Assembly: GCA_036850795.1 (NCBI GenBank)
Contig: JAAECO010000003.1
Coordinates: 3,658,001-3,722,000 of the forward strand
DNA length: 64,000 nucleotides
Direction of reading: 5' to 3'
DNA from: Cordyceps javanica
Taxonomy: Eukaryota > Ascomycota > Sordariomycetes > Hypocreales > Cordycipitaceae
In this document: positions 10,537-23,026 of the stretch, in pieces
How the letters are laid out: each line of letters opens with the position of its first letter
Numbering within the stretch: the stretch's first letter is position 1
Translations under genes and position numbers: made by a program
Notes under the pieces: generated by a model
What the model saw: only the letters and a program-made list of their open reading frames with translations
Told to the model about the DNA's origin: nothing
Databases searched by the model: none

Positions 10537-13500
10537 AGAAGAGAAAAATTACATAGTTGATAAAGGACAGAAATTCAAGTTTTGTGTAATTGCTGTGCAC
10601 TAGAGATAGAGTGAAGCAGCCAGCATTGGGGTCTGTGGTGTGGACGGGAGTCCGCTGGGCTCTGCGACGTGACAGAGATGATGTAACTGGAATTGCAAAT
10701 GCAGATACTGCGGACTTTGCGATTTGGAGAGCTTTCCGTTTGAGAAGAGGCAAAGAGTGATGAAGATTAAAATTACGTGGATTGCTGGAGACGGAAATTT
10801 ATGCACATGTTGGTTGTCTCTCGGCATGGTAGCCGGGCGTGGGCCTGCCTGGCCCGTTGGTTCGTCGACAGGTGGTACAAACTATATGGCAATCGGGGGG
10901 TTTTTTTTCTTCTCTACTTTTTCTACTTTTTCTATTAATTTTTTTTTCATTATTTTCTTTTGCTTAGTTTATATGTCCCCCCCGGGCGCGCGCGAGGGAT
11001 GAAAGGAATGGGTAGACGGACGAGAGGAAACAAGGTTTACCCGGACTCTGCGCGTGTGATTCGGATGCGTTTCAGGCGTGTTCGGGGATCGGGACCAAAC
11101 GGCTGGACCCTTGGGGGGGGCGGGGGGCAGCTTTGGGTCGATGGCTCTTTTCTGTCAATGCCGCGTCTTGTTGGCAGGGTTGACAGGACTGACTGACAGC
11201 AAAGATGGATTTACGGAGTGGTCGGGATGGATGGACTACGATCAACTCGAGCAAGAGGCCGGGGGAGGAAAAGTAAAGAAAGGCCTTGAATTTTGCACAG
11301 CCATGTTTCAAAAATTGCTGTCAAGGTTCTCTCTGATGGGAATGTATTTTAATGCACTAGCCATGGCGGGCTGGCTTTGCTATTAAAAATGGCAAGAAAG
11401 CTATAGTTGGGAGTTGCCATCAACAAGTGGTAGGCAACAGTTTTGGGGTTCAAAGGAAAGAGTTGAGAGTGGCTGAGAGCGTTGCCGCTGGTGAAACAAA
11501 CGTCTGAAGTAGGGGGGGCTGTTGTTCTTTTCTGACCCAGTTGCCCAGCTTTCTCTCTCTTCCTTCCTCTCTCTGTCTGGTTTCTGGTGGTGGCTTTTGT
11601 TTGATGTGGAATCATTTTCTTTCCAGAAACAGGCAGGAGGAAGGGGGGGGCCGGCTATGGAATCATTTTCTTGCCAAGTTTATGCGCGCAAGAAAGAATG
11701 AATAGGTTGACGTTTGTGAAGGAGTGGATGGAAAATTGTAGGCCAGAGAAGAAAAAAAAGAAAAGGAAGAAGTAAAAGTGGAAGAAGAACGCGGTAGTTG
11801 TAAGATTTGGACCTGCCTATTCCAAATACGAAAACAGATTAGCTTCCTACGTAGATTTTTTCCACGTAAGGTTTATCAATGAATCAATTGGCTTCGATGA
11901 GAGGGAGGGGGATGGAAGTAACAAAAGCCTGGCCAGCACAAGGGTAAAACAAGAAAAGCTGTCACTGTACTTCGTATAACCTTTCAGTTTGGCTGCCTTG
12001 GGCTAGCAACTAAGTAATAAGGTAGTTTGTTGTAGTTCGGCGTGACGCTACTAGATCTACTAGTTAACTAGCGGGAAGGAGGAGGGGGGACGCTATGAGG
12101 CACTCTTTAAGACTGAGTCGTACTCGTATAAGTCCGGCCCGTGTACTTTTTTTTTTACCATGGACTGTGAGCTTTCAGCCTTTTTGTTCTGTGTTTTTTT
12201 AAACAAGAAATCAATGAATGAATATCAATACATGTATTCTGTTTTGACTAGGTCATCTTGATGCACAATCGACAGATGAGCAATTTCAAGAGCCAACTGG
12301 GTCAGTCTGGCTGTGACGTAGCATTCATGGCCGGACGCGTCTCTTGTTCAGGTATCATTGATGCATAATGCTTGGCAACGACGAGGGAAGCAAGGTAGCA
12401 CCGCAGTGTACTCGGGAATGTAGGCGTGTGTGTAAGTGTGTGTAAGTGTGTGTGAGTGAGTGAGTGTGAGTCTGTGTCCCACTTACTCACTCACGCACTC
12501 TCTCTCCATCTCTATTTTTTTATTAAAAAAAGGATTTATTAACAACGGCCACTTGGGTGGGCTGACTGGTCTGTAGAGAAGCGGGCAGGATCGTCGATGG
12601 GTGTGTGTCCTGGAACTGGAAGGTGGGCGATGGGGCGGCCTGGGTGGTGACAACTTACAAGGCATGGATCGGAGGCACATGACGACGAGCTTGGCTGTTT
12701 TTTTCTCTTTTTTCCCTTTCTGATCTCCTCCTCCTCCTTCTTCTTCTTCCTCCTCTTTTCTTAATGCGTGTCTCCGAGACCGTCATAATGTATCAATTGA
12801 GACAAAGGTGAAAAAAGTCAATTGCCATTTTGACGAATGAGTTGATTACCCACGGCGATAAGGGCCAACGGAGAGGATAAGTATGTAAGTACTCTAAAGC
12901 AGCTAAGGTACGGAGTACCCAGCTATAACATGTGTGGGGGCACGTCGCGGGGTCGAGGGGGGAAGGAGCCAGAGACCCAGAATACAAAGGTATCCAAATG
13001 TCAGCATTTTACTCAATGGCAATTACTACTAGATTTGAGGACCGTGCATGTGAAGAATCTCGAATTGCTGGGCATCGCGCTGAGGAGGTGGAGGACTGGG
13101 TGAGCCGGGGGGGGGACGGCTTTTACACTACCAGTATTATCAGTATTTCGTCATTGAGAAACAAGACAAGGGTATAATCACTAATCAGCCCTCTTGAACC
13201 CCTGTGGGCAGCACCAGGAGCAGCACCAGTAGCAGCCAAAGCGGAAAAACGGCTTCGAGTAGTCTCATCACAAATCTCGCGACAAGGCGTGACCGTTGGA
13301 GTTTCAACATGATGAGTAAAGGAACAAAAGGGAAGAAAAAAGAAAAGGAAAAAAATAAAAAGAAGAGGAAAGAAGATAAGAGAACAGAAAATCAAAGAAA
13401 GAACAAAAAAGAAAAAGAAAAAGAGCCAAAATTCGCCCACTCTTTCTCCCCCTCCCCCCCCGTCTTTCTTCTGGGGGTTGCAGTTGGGCATCTACATTTC

Positions 13501-13660
13501 AAAGGGTCAACGGGTTGGTGTGGACTCGCTATAGCATAATGGTTCATGGTTATGCAAAGAGGCTGAGCTGAGAGAAGGGGGGGGGTGAAGGGTAGAGGGT
13601 ATTGGACGGGGTAAAAATGATGATGTATAGATGGCTGAATAGATGAATGAATGAGATGAA

Positions 13661-13691
13661 GAGAGAGAAGGAGAGAGAGAGAGAGAGAGAA
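13661..13691 (+). repeat. GA dinucleotide microsatellite
   Basis: A GAGAGAGA run with one AGG interruption in an intergenic purine-rich tract. Confidence 0.75.
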
Positions 13692-15247
13692 AGGGGATGA
13701 AAGAAAGGTATACATTACCGTTTCAATGTACCTAGCTACTTGCATGTTTATGTTCTACTTGTTTAGATAACTACCAACCTAAGTAGTACAGCTTATTGCG
13801 TCCTTTTTCCCTCGAATCACGATATTGGTTAGCCATCTCCAGTGAGTAGGTAGCTGGCGGCAGCTCTCTCAAGCTTTGCAGCACCGAGCTCGGTCTGGCA
13901 TGTGTCGAGAAGAAAAATAAAAGATGAGACAGAAAAGAAAAGAGAAGAAAAGGTCGTTTAGCGTATTTGGATTGGTTGAATCCCGCCAGTTGTCCAGCTG
14001 TCTAGGTAGGTAAGTAAGTAGGTTGGGTGGACAAGTAACTTAGGGTAGGTACCTACCTACTGATAATAAGGTACAGATTTAGCCTGGTCATCGAGGCTTC
14101 CAGCTACATAGTTAGGTATTAGGCGGTAAGTAAGTAGAAGGTAAGCAGTTACAGGAGGCCCGCCCGGAACACTCGGTTTTCAGTGGCGCGATTTCGCCCA
14201 AGAAAAAAAAAACCGCCCCCGCGACGCTCTCTCCTCTTCTTCTTATTCGTCTTCTTGTGCCCTTTGACAGGGACTTGCCGAACAAGTTACCTACCTGCCA
14301 AGGCACTTTTTTTTTTTTTTTTTCTTTGCTGTCAAGATGCTCATCGAAGTATTAACTTGCCCCATCTCTTGCCCACCATCCAAGTACACAACTACGATGT
14401 ACTGGTAGAAACAAGCAATGCACCAAATATCACCCTGGTTTGCCTTAGCTCTCTCCTCCTCCCCAACTCTCCAACTCGTCCGCTCCTCAACTCCTCCTGC
14501 TCCTAGGTACCTTGTCAACTAGTTTACTCTCCTCCCAGGTACTCGCACTCCCTTACTCCCTCACTCCTCCGCTTTACCTGCCCGCTCTGTCCCCTCCGCC
14601 CTTGAACCGCCCCCCCCCCCCTCCTCTCTCAGCCTCCGACGCTTCGATTCCCAACTCCGGTCCGTCCGCGTCCTTCTTCTTTTCTTACTCCCCCTCCCCA
14701 TCCACTCTCTTTCCTTCTTCCATTCAATTTGCTTTTCCGATTTACCTTTTTTTTCTCTCCTCTTTACCATTCCACTCCCCCTCAAACACAACCGTTCTTT
14801 CGCAAAAGAATTCCATCACGGGGCCTTTCCTCAACAAGACCACCGTCCCTCGATCCTCTCCATAGCCTGTTGCCTCCACACCATCACCACCCGCCTACCC
14901 ATTACCTGCCATTCGACAGACCGGCCGTCCGAGACCGCACTATTTTACCTACCCAACTGACTCGAAAAAGTCTTGCCGCCGCCGCCGCCGCTGTGCCGCT
15001 TGTTACATTCCCTCCGCTACCTACCAACCAAGCAAATACACACAGACGCAAAGACCAATCTCGATCTACCATCGCCACCACCACCACCATCACCCATCTC
15101 CAACCCCGCCGCGCCGCGCCGCGCCGCTGCTCTTTCTACATACATCTCGCCATACATCACCGCTACTACCTGTCGCCTGCCTCACCACCCGCCCCCGGCC
15201 GCGCATCGTAACTGCAGCCTGACCCGCTGCTCCCCAGCGTCCCGATC

Positions 15248-18200
15248 ATGGACCACATGGGCTTCCAGATGCCCGGCTCCGGGCCGCCATTGATGAACCA
15301 GCCGCCTCAAATCTTTGGCTCTTACGCCCAGGATGGCATGCCCAACATGGCCCACATCCCCGACATGACTGCTCACATGTTTTCCGATGCCCAGCTGCTC
15401 ATGGAAGACACCACCGACGCCAAGAGACGTCGCATCGCCAGGGCAAGTACCCTTCTACCTACCTAGCTGCGTCCACCCATGCCGCATTCCCTGTCACACG
15501 ACCTGTCGCGCTGCACACAAAAGCTCACCTTGGACTGACAACCCGCCCAATAAACAGGCCTGTGATATGTGTCGCAAGAAAAAGATCAAGTGCGACGGCA
15601 AGCTACCTGCCTGCACAAACTGCACCACTTACAAGACCGATTGCGCCTTCACACAGGTCGAGAAGAAGCGCAGCCCCCCTAAAGGGTAAATTCCCCAAAC
15701 CACCAGATGCTCTCTGGCAACCCGAATTCGACGCTGATCAGCCTCCCGCCTCTAGTGCCAAATACATTGAAGGCCTCGAGAACCGCCTCGGTCGAATGGA
15801 GCAGCTGCTTCGCCTCTCAGGTACCTCTCATCGACGGCGCATAGTCGCCGCCCCTCTCATCCCACCTACATCGGCTCACATCTACTACCCACAGGTGTAT
15901 TGAACGACGACGATCCAGATGCCGACCTCGGCGCTCTCGAAAAGAAATTGCAGGAAAAGTCTAGACAAGCCTCCCTCGCCATTGGCTCAAACAGCCCGCC
16001 AATCTCCCCTCTCCATGTCGACAACGCTACGCCCCAAAGCTCGCTCCCCTCTCCCGGCAAAGAAGCGGCGGACCAGCGCAAGTCTGCTCTGTCCGCCGAA
16101 GACAAGCCCTCCAAGGAGAGCGACGATGAGGGTCACGAGGAAGTCGAGGCTCTCTCGGAAATGATGTGCTCACTCGTCACAAACCAGAGCGGAGAAACTC
16201 GATACATTGGTGCGTCTCCTCGTATCGACTCGCCGTCGCTGTCCAGTGCAACTAATACGCTACAGGGTCATCCTCCGGCTTTTCCATATTTTCCCCCAAA
16301 GGCATCCAGTGGGTCAACACGAGAACCGGCGACGACTCCTTCCAGGAAATGATTTCTGAGGTCTCCGTCGACGACCACAAATGGACCAACTGGAAACCTG
16401 AAGTCTTTGGCGACTTGTTTCAGCGCCCCGTCTTCAGACCCCTTCCGCCCAAGCAGGAGGCGCTCTCACTCCTCACCGATTACTTTGAAAACTTCAACTG
16501 CATGTTTCCCCTCTTCCATCAGCCCACCTTTATGCATCTCGTCGAGCGCCAGTATTCTTCCAATCCTTACCAGGGTTCCGGATGGTGGGCTAGTTTGAAC
16601 TGTGCTCTGGCCATTGCCCACCGCCTGCGCGTCATGAGCAACCTCGTGCCTCAGGAGGAAGACGAAAAAGCCTGGGCCTACCTAAAGAACGCCATGGGCG
16701 TCTTCTCCGAATTGACCATGCGCAACACAGATCTTCTCTCCGTCCAAGCCCTGCTAGGCATGGCTCTCTTCATGCAGGGAACCCCCAACCCGCAGCCTTC
16801 GTTCTTGCTCATCGCCGCCGCCATCCGCCTCTCCCACAGTATAGGCCTGCACAAGCGTGGATCCGGGTTCAATCTCAATCCAATCGAGATAGAGCAGCGG
16901 AAGAGGGTCTTTTGGATCGCCTACATGCTTGACAAGGATCTTTGCCTACGATCAGGGCGACCACCCGCACAAGACGATGACGACATGAATGTTGATTTGC
17001 CAGATGCCGACCCAGATGACAATATTGGAAACATCCCCCTGGCTGATGGCAAGGGAAAGATGAACCTTTTCCGCGTCATGTGCGAGTTTGCCGTCATCGA
17101 AAGCAACGTGTATAAGCGCCTGTACTCGACCAAGGCTACCAAGCAGTCTGACGGCGAGCTCCTCAACACGATTGGTGAACTAGACCAACAGCTTGAAGAC
17201 TGGAAGGATCGCATCCCAATCGAGTTCCGCCCCGAACACGAAATCAAGGCTTCTCACACCCCTCTGATCTTGCATGTTGTCATGCTGCATTTTGCATACT
17301 ACAACTGCCTCACGACCATTCACCGCATGTCGGTCCACCACGGCTACTGGACGAGTCGCCTGGCCAATTACGCCATCCAAGGCCTCAACGCCCGACCCTT
17401 GAACCCCCGTGTGTTTTCTTCTGCTGCTCTCTCCACAGCGGCCGCGCGAGCATCCATCTCTCTATTGAAATACGTGCCTCAGGGCGACTTTGCATGCGTC
17501 TGGTTCGTGACCGTATTTTCTTAACAAAGCGTAAAGTTGCTAACCACAGTACAGGCTCATTCTCTACTTTCCCGTCTCCGCGCTGGTAACGCTCTTTGGA
17601 AACATTCTTCAAAACCCGCTCGATGTGCGCGCCAAGAACGATACGCGGCTCATGGACTTGGTCGTCACCTTCCTTTCCATGCTTGGTCAAGAAGCAGAGC
17701 AAGGTGGTGTCCACCGCATGCTGGGCGTCTGCTCCGAGTTTGTGCGCATCGCCAAGCTCGTCATTGACAAGGCCGAAAATGACCAGTCCTTCCGACGAAA
17801 GCGCCGCACAGACGGCAAGGTCAAGGCCAGCTCCAAGAACCTCGACACCTCCGAAGTTCCCATCCCGACCACCATCGAGGAGCTGTCACCACCAGTTCGC
17901 ACCCACCGCTCCTCGTCGTGGGGCCCTGTCGCGGCGACATCACCTGCCGATGACCATCGCTCACCGACTAACGGCAACCCAAACCATGATGCACAGGCGC
18001 AGGCGCACCACCAGTATCAGCAGCAGCAGCAGCATCAGCAACATCAACATCAGCAACAACAACAACAACAGCAGCAGCAGCAGCAACGACAACGACAGCA
18101 GCAACAGCAACGACAACAACAACAACAGCTTCCTCAAAATGGTGACTTTGACTCGTTCAATGGTATGAGTGGCTTCCCCGGTGACCCATCAGCCATGTCC

Positions 18201-18344
18201 CTGGATGCGCCGTTTCACCAGCCTTTGCTACCGCAGGACCTGTTTGCGCTGCCCATGACTTTAGATTGGAACTGGGCTGAGATGAGCGGTGGCGCTTACC
18301 CGTCTGTCGAGAATGGCAACTTTGGTGATTTGCCGCCCCAGTAA
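15248..18344 (+). CDS. Zn2Cys6 fungal-specific transcription factor, about 909 aa
   Basis: Six exons: 15248-15442, 15558-15685, 15756-15820, 15895-16209, 16266-17502, 17555-18344. Exon 1 encodes a Met/Pro-rich leader ending KRRRIAR. Exon 2 starts exactly at the zinc cluster ACDMCRKKKIKCDGK (C-x2-C-x6-C-x6-C-x2-C-x6-C, residues 67-94), followed by a linker and a short coiled coil with AKYIEGLENRLGRMEQLL. Exon 5 holds the fungal_trans (MHR) domain, including FPLFHQPTF and RRVFWIAYMLDKD-like blocks. Exon 6 ends in an acidic/Gln-rich tail with a long polyglutamine tract (about 18012-18129). Intron 1 (15443-15557) must use a GC donor (GCAAGT) to keep frame, since the nearby GT donor leads to a stop. 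The other four introns are GT-AG, 52-74 bp. Many relatives are labelled XlnR-like, but I cannot name the orthologue. It should act in the nucleus as a DNA-binding regulator; targets are unknown. Confidence 0.9.
15443..15557 (+). other. GC-AG intron before the zinc cluster
   Basis: The donor is AGG|GCAAGT and the acceptor is AACAG|GCC. Splicing here joins ...RIAR to ACDMC in phase 0. The alternative GT four bases downstream would give a frame shift and a TGA within three codons. Confidence 0.75.
18012..18129 (+). repeat. CAG/CAA repeat encoding polyglutamine
   Basis: About 118 bases of mixed CAG and CAA with scattered CAT and CGA codons, in frame with the transcription factor, giving a Gln tract with His and Arg interruptions. 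The CAA/CAG mixing suggests selection on protein rather than simple slippage alone. Confidence 0.85.
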
Positions 18345-19932
18345 TGAAGGAGGTGGGCGAATGTTGCAACGTACTGCAAGACAGATGGAGGCTGCAATGA
18401 AAATGAATTGGATATCAGAGCCTGGTTGGAGTTTTTTTATTTATCTATTTCCCTCTTCCGTCATGTATAATGTTGTTTATGATAGATTATCGGAGCGTTG
18501 ACGATCTTTCCCCTCTTGTTTTTGAGAAAAGACTTTTTTAATTCGAACATGAACTCATTTGAGATAATGAAGAGTATTACACGTCAGTCGAGGGTAGGAA
18601 CGAGTGATTGGGAAATTTACATAAATTGTCACAGATAGACCAAGCAACGCAACAACATTATTTGAGCCCTAGTCCACCTGGCTTGGAAAGATTGGGTTTC
18701 GACGACTGTCTAGAAATCCTCGAGCAGTGTAGCAATCACTCAAACACCACCGAGCAGGACGGCATTATCCACTCATGCACAGACTACGAGAGTTTAAGGG
18801 GGAAGCGCGGCCTTTTCTTTTTTTGGAAGCTTGCTCTTTTTATATATGTCTGTCTGTCTGGAAGAAAAAATAATCATCGTGAAGAGCATGTGCAGGTATC
18901 TAAAGACTGGGAAAGAAAAAAAAAAAAAAAAAAAAAAGAAAAGATGCACCGAGCAGAGAGCCGGCTAACCCATCGTCCCTATCACCATCCTACCCTCGAG
19001 CACTGAAAAGGGGGCGATAGCTTCGGAAGACTTGACGGCGAACAAGAGGTGATTCAGAAGACACCAGGAGCAGATTGCTCAAGTGGACGCCGAAAAGTGA
19101 GGGCATACAGGCGACAAAGAAAGAAGGTTGAAAAACAGTCAGCTTTCTGGTGTAGCAATATTAAAAAAAAGAAGACAAAAAAAGACGAAACTGTGGTACA
19201 AGCCCCGGGCAACAACAAAAAGATTCAAACGTCTTTTGTGTGAGGCATGGCTTTTTTTGTCCTTGAAGACTGCAAAGTTTTCTGTGTGCGTTGCGTGCAT
19301 ATATACATATATGCGCGTATTGTTACCCAAACCAGGCACTGATGGACACACAGACACGCAGGCACACACCAAAACCAAAAAGAAAAGGGGAGAAAAGGAA
19401 AAAAAGGAAAAAAGGAAAAAAAGCCGTGATAAAGATATCGATGTTGAGACACACTCTTTTTCCCCTAACGCCATGCTAGTAAGAAAAAAAAAGAAGAGAA
19501 GAGAGAAATGCAAAAAAAGAAGAAGAAAGTTATGGAAACATCAGAAAGCAACCAGCCTGTCTCCTGCCATAACCTCTCAACAGGAGGGCAAGAAATAGAA
19601 AGAGGATCATGGTTGGCGTGACAAACAAAGAAACTTTGCAAGGAAAAACAAAGCCAAGAGTGTGAACCAGCTCAAACCTCTAAGAAAAAGCAAGAAAAAA
19701 AAACAAGGTAAAGGCCGTGAACTCCCCTCATGTTGTCGTGAAAAGAATAACCCTGTACAAAACACCGCGGTCAAGACTTGTCCCGCATCCTTTTTTTGTC
19801 CCCCCCTGATTGTATTTAATGATGAAAGTGAAAAAGTTTCGTGTGATGATATGAACGTATTTGCAGAGCAGAGCAAATGTGGAAGGACAAGTCGTGGTAA
19901 TAAAGGAAGACGAGTGATTGAAGACAGCCCGT
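18345..19932. other. Convergent intergenic region (1.6 kb)
   Basis: This is the spacer between the transcription factor (+) and med19 (-), both ending here. The + strand is strongly A/purine-rich from 18900 to 19720, with a 22-base A run near 18916, AAAG-type tracts and a CA-rich stretch near 19340-19375. Short Lys-rich frames are composition artefacts. I see no gene. Confidence 0.5.
18916..18937 (+). repeat. Poly(A) tract of about 22 bases
   Basis: An uninterrupted A run within a purine tract. It lies downstream of the + strand gene, and no target-site duplication or retroelement frame was noticed beside it. Confidence 0.8.
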
Positions 19933-21177
19933 CTATGCACCGACCATGCCCGGCCCGTAGCTATGCTGTCGTACCGGGGGGTATGGCGGGGTGGCTCCTG
20001 AATTCTGCTCGTGTTTATTAGCAATTATAACCATGAGCGTTAAGCCAAAATGCTGCTGATCGTATGCCTACCTTTTTGCGACGCTTCTGCCCGCCCTCGC
20101 CCTCTCCCGTAGAATAACCCGTGTCGGCACCGCCGTCGTCGTCGGGGAATCCTTCGCCGTAGCCTTCGTAGCTGCTATCCCCATACGTCCGTTTCTTGAT
20201 ATTTCTGCGCGGCCGCAATGGGTCCGAGCCAGGCGGCCCGTTACCCCGGGGCCGATCCGTAGCGGACGGCGTCGTGGCGGCCGGCGTACTTGGCGCCGTT
20301 GCCTTGGAGAGGCCTGAGGGTTTGCTCGTCTCTCCGTTGTTGCCATGATTCGTGTTGTTGGGGGCCATGTCTCCAAGAACAGAGGTGTCCCAGACAGATC
20401 GTGCAATGGGACCCTTGGAAAGTGTCATGGCGCGGGCCAAGCTAGCCATCGTAGCCTCGGACAGGCCGTCGCCAATCTCGCGACCCTTGACCTGGTGCAC
20501 ATTCCACTCCAAATCAGGCACCTGCAGCATGGCCATGAAATCGGATGGCGCGTCCTCCTTCTTCTTCTGTACGTCAAAATGTCCCGCAACGCCGAGGCGC
20601 TTGATATGTCCCTTGTACGTTTTGCGGAGGGCGTTCTTCTCACCGTTCGGCTTCTCTCGGGCCACTTCTGCCGCTAGGTCTGCCAAGTCAAACTGCTCGT
20701 ACAAGTCCCCGGTCAATAGCGGGAACTGGTCCTCGTAAGCTGTAGCGGAACGGCATTGTCAACACAAGGATTCTTCACTGTACAAAAATTTACCAAGCAG
20801 TAATCGCCCCTGGCATCTCACCCGAATGCGGGGGGCAGGAAAAAACTTGCGTAGCAAATGGGTTCCTTACTTCTTTGGAGCAGCATGTACTTTGGCCCGA
20901 CATCAAGATGCAAGTCCTCAATGCCAAGCCGATGGTCGTATTGGACCTTCTTTTGGTCACGTTCACCGACATCATCGAGCGGACGCTTCCGCTTGTGGGG
21001 GAACTCATCGATCATCGCAGTGTCGGACTGATGGGAAATACTGCCAGTGACGCTGTGTGCGGGTGTAGGAAGCGTGGTAGGACCCGTGGGAGCCGGGTTG
21101 GCGGTGGCCATGGAGTCGGGGTGCGTGGCTGGCGATGGTTGCGAAGGACTCTGTGGGGTCTGCGGATGGAACGACAT
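19933..21177 (-). CDS. med19: Mediator complex subunit 19 (Med19/Rox3), 348 aa
   Basis: Three exons: 21177-20871, 20739-20072 and 20004-19933, with GT-AG introns of 131 bp (20870-20740, phase 1) and 67 bp (20071-20005, phase 0). The start MSFHPQTPQSPSQPSP and THxLPTPAHSVTGS region, followed by KRKRPLDD and LGIEDLHLDVGPKYMLL, are the fungal Rox3 N-terminal signature. Exon 2 carries EKPNGEKNALRKTYKGHIK, APSDFMAMLQVP, VHQVKGREIGDGLSEAT and KRTYGDSSYEGYGEGFPDDD, all conserved in the family. Without the second splice the frame ends in an unrelated 13-residue tail; with it the protein ends in a QHSYGPGMVG block shared by relatives. The protein acts in the head/middle of Mediator in the nucleus, coupling activators to RNA polymerase II. 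The GC-rich region upstream (21178-21900) is its likely promoter. Confidence 0.93.
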
Positions 21178-23026
21178 CTCGCGGTTTCTCGGTCAAATTT
21201 CGCCTCGTGGGAGAATGGGAGGAGCAGAATATCGCGAGGAAGGCGTGATGGGTTCGAAAGAGAGATGGTGTCGCGCCAAATTTGCCGGCTGGCAAAATCG
21301 GATTGGACTAGGCAAAGCCTTCCCTTCAGCTGTCGACCGTCATACACTGCTCGGGGTTTCCGTCAAAGGGTCGGAGCCCTTTTCGGGGGTGGGTGGGATA
21401 AAAAATGCGATGGATCGAAAGAAAAAGCCTCAGATAACCGTACACTGACGTTTCCTAGCCCAAGATCGATGCGTTTCGGCGCAGGTGAGCGCGACACAGA
21501 GCGCAACCAGAAAATGGCGTTGAATGCGCGGTGGGCGTAGCGGTTCGTCTCGTTGACGTGGGGTTGGCGGCAGAGGCGAACACAGGAGGGGGTAACGATT
21601 GTGAGGGTTAGGTGCAGAGAGTTTTTCTTCGGTTCGTAGGCGGCGCGGCGTCGTGACAAAGGGCGTGATGCTCGCGACGGCCAAGGGTTGAGGGTTGATG
21701 ACAATATTATGGCAGCGTCGGGCGACGGACGGAGGCGGAGATGGGCGGCGAGCGAGGGAGCGGCTGGCAGAAATATGTAGCCTGAAATCTAAGGCAATAC
21801 GTTTGGGGCGTGAGCTGAGTGCCACAGCTCCTTCAGTATTACCACACCTGTGAAGCACAGTGCGATTTATAGTGGGGGCTGTCACAAGATCCAACTAATC
21901 CCAGTGATGGATAGTGGATAGTGTGCTAGGGCTTTTGCTAAAGACAATGACGGCTCAGTTGCCTAGATGAAATGATGCGGTATTCTCACACCGTTTAGTC
22001 ACACTGTACAACACCAGGTGTGCAAAATACGGCTTGGTAGGATCACGTGATACGTCTGGTCGGGCCCGCCCACCGTAGCCTTTTCACACCTCGGCGATTT
22101 GCTGGGCCAAATTTTCCTTTTCTCTTCTTCTTCATCTAAACAAAACCAAGACCGCCCACACTATTTACATATTGTCAGCTCGGCATCATTTTTCCTTTGC
22201 TGCTGGCGATTGCGATGGCCCGGTCGAGACCGATTAACCTTGCCTAAAACCATCATCACGAGGGCCCCTCGTGCGGCTACCATGAAACGATGATGACCTG
22301 ATGCAAGTTACATTACCTCTCATTTGCATTTGTATTATTTTCGACAGCAGTTGAAGCAATGGGGAACATGTCCGTTTGTTATCGTGCTCGTTCGTTCATT
22401 GTAGCGCGGGATCGTAGAATCAACATTCCGGGCCGTGTATGGATATCATCAGATCCATGCGTCACGCGGCGAGAGGTGACGGACGGTATGTTCCAGTCTC
22501 CCTTTCGTATGAAGCCTTTAATCCGGCCTTGATCTTTCAATGATGATCCATTACATCTGGTAAACCTATTTGCCTTGTTCGTCGTTGCTGCCCCACGAAA
22601 ATGGGTGCAATAACCGCTTGGCTGCAGGAGGACAATTTATTCGGCAAATGAAACTCTGAAGTCAATATCCACCCCATCACTACCTCAACAGACCTGTCCT
22701 TGTAAGTCTTGACTGACAACTGACAGTTCTCACTGCCTAGATACTGCATGATTTAGAGATCCACAGCCGCACAGGCCGAATTCGCAAGCACCAGCGGTCA
22801 ACTTTTATACTCGAATATGCGCTACATATATATACTGCCAAAGCCCAAATGCTTGCTTCTCGCCGAGCAATCCTGTTGCTTCTCCTGGGCCCGGAACCTG
22901 GACTGGTAGCTCCGATATATATACAAAGAAAGGTGATGTAGATGAAAGTAAGATGAATAAAGAAAAGAATAAAGATGGTCGCATGCGTAGATGGTTGGAA
23001 ACAGTCGTCACGCAGATGTCAATGCG
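21178..23026. promoter_or_regulatory. Intergenic region (1.85 kb): med19 promoter and homeobox 3' region
   Basis: The left part lies just upstream of the med19 start. A TCACGTGA palindrome (E-box-like CACGTG) lies near 22041-22048. From 22320 on the sequence is more AT-rich and is probably the 3' flank of the homeobox gene. Open frames across 21005-21900 overlap on both strands and lack family signatures. No gene is supported. Confidence 0.5.

Larger units (their letters stand above)
10153..15247. promoter_or_regulatory. Intergenic region of 5.1 kb upstream of the Zn2Cys6 gene
   Basis: The first few hundred bases are probably the 3' UTR of the membrane-protein gene. The rest lies upstream of the transcription-factor gene. 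It holds a CAG/CGG microsatellite (10497-10536), GT-rich repeats (12422-12475), a GA repeat (13661-13691), strongly purine-biased tracts (13315-13430), AGGTAGGTA words (13980-14060) and an intensely pyrimidine-rich stretch (14440-15200) ending at the start codon. No gene is supported; overlapping frames are low-complexity. Confidence 0.5.

Noticed and set aside
13204..13539. Lys-rich frame of 111 codons and its complement
   Set aside because: This is a product of the purine tract (AAAG repeats), not coding sequence.
18916..18937. Poly(A) run as a retroposed sequence
   Set aside because: No target-site duplication or retroelement-like sequence lies beside it; it fits the surrounding purine tract.
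19049..19598. Lys/Arg-rich frames between the transcription factor and med19
   Set aside because: These are low-complexity A-rich sequence in a convergent 3' spacer.
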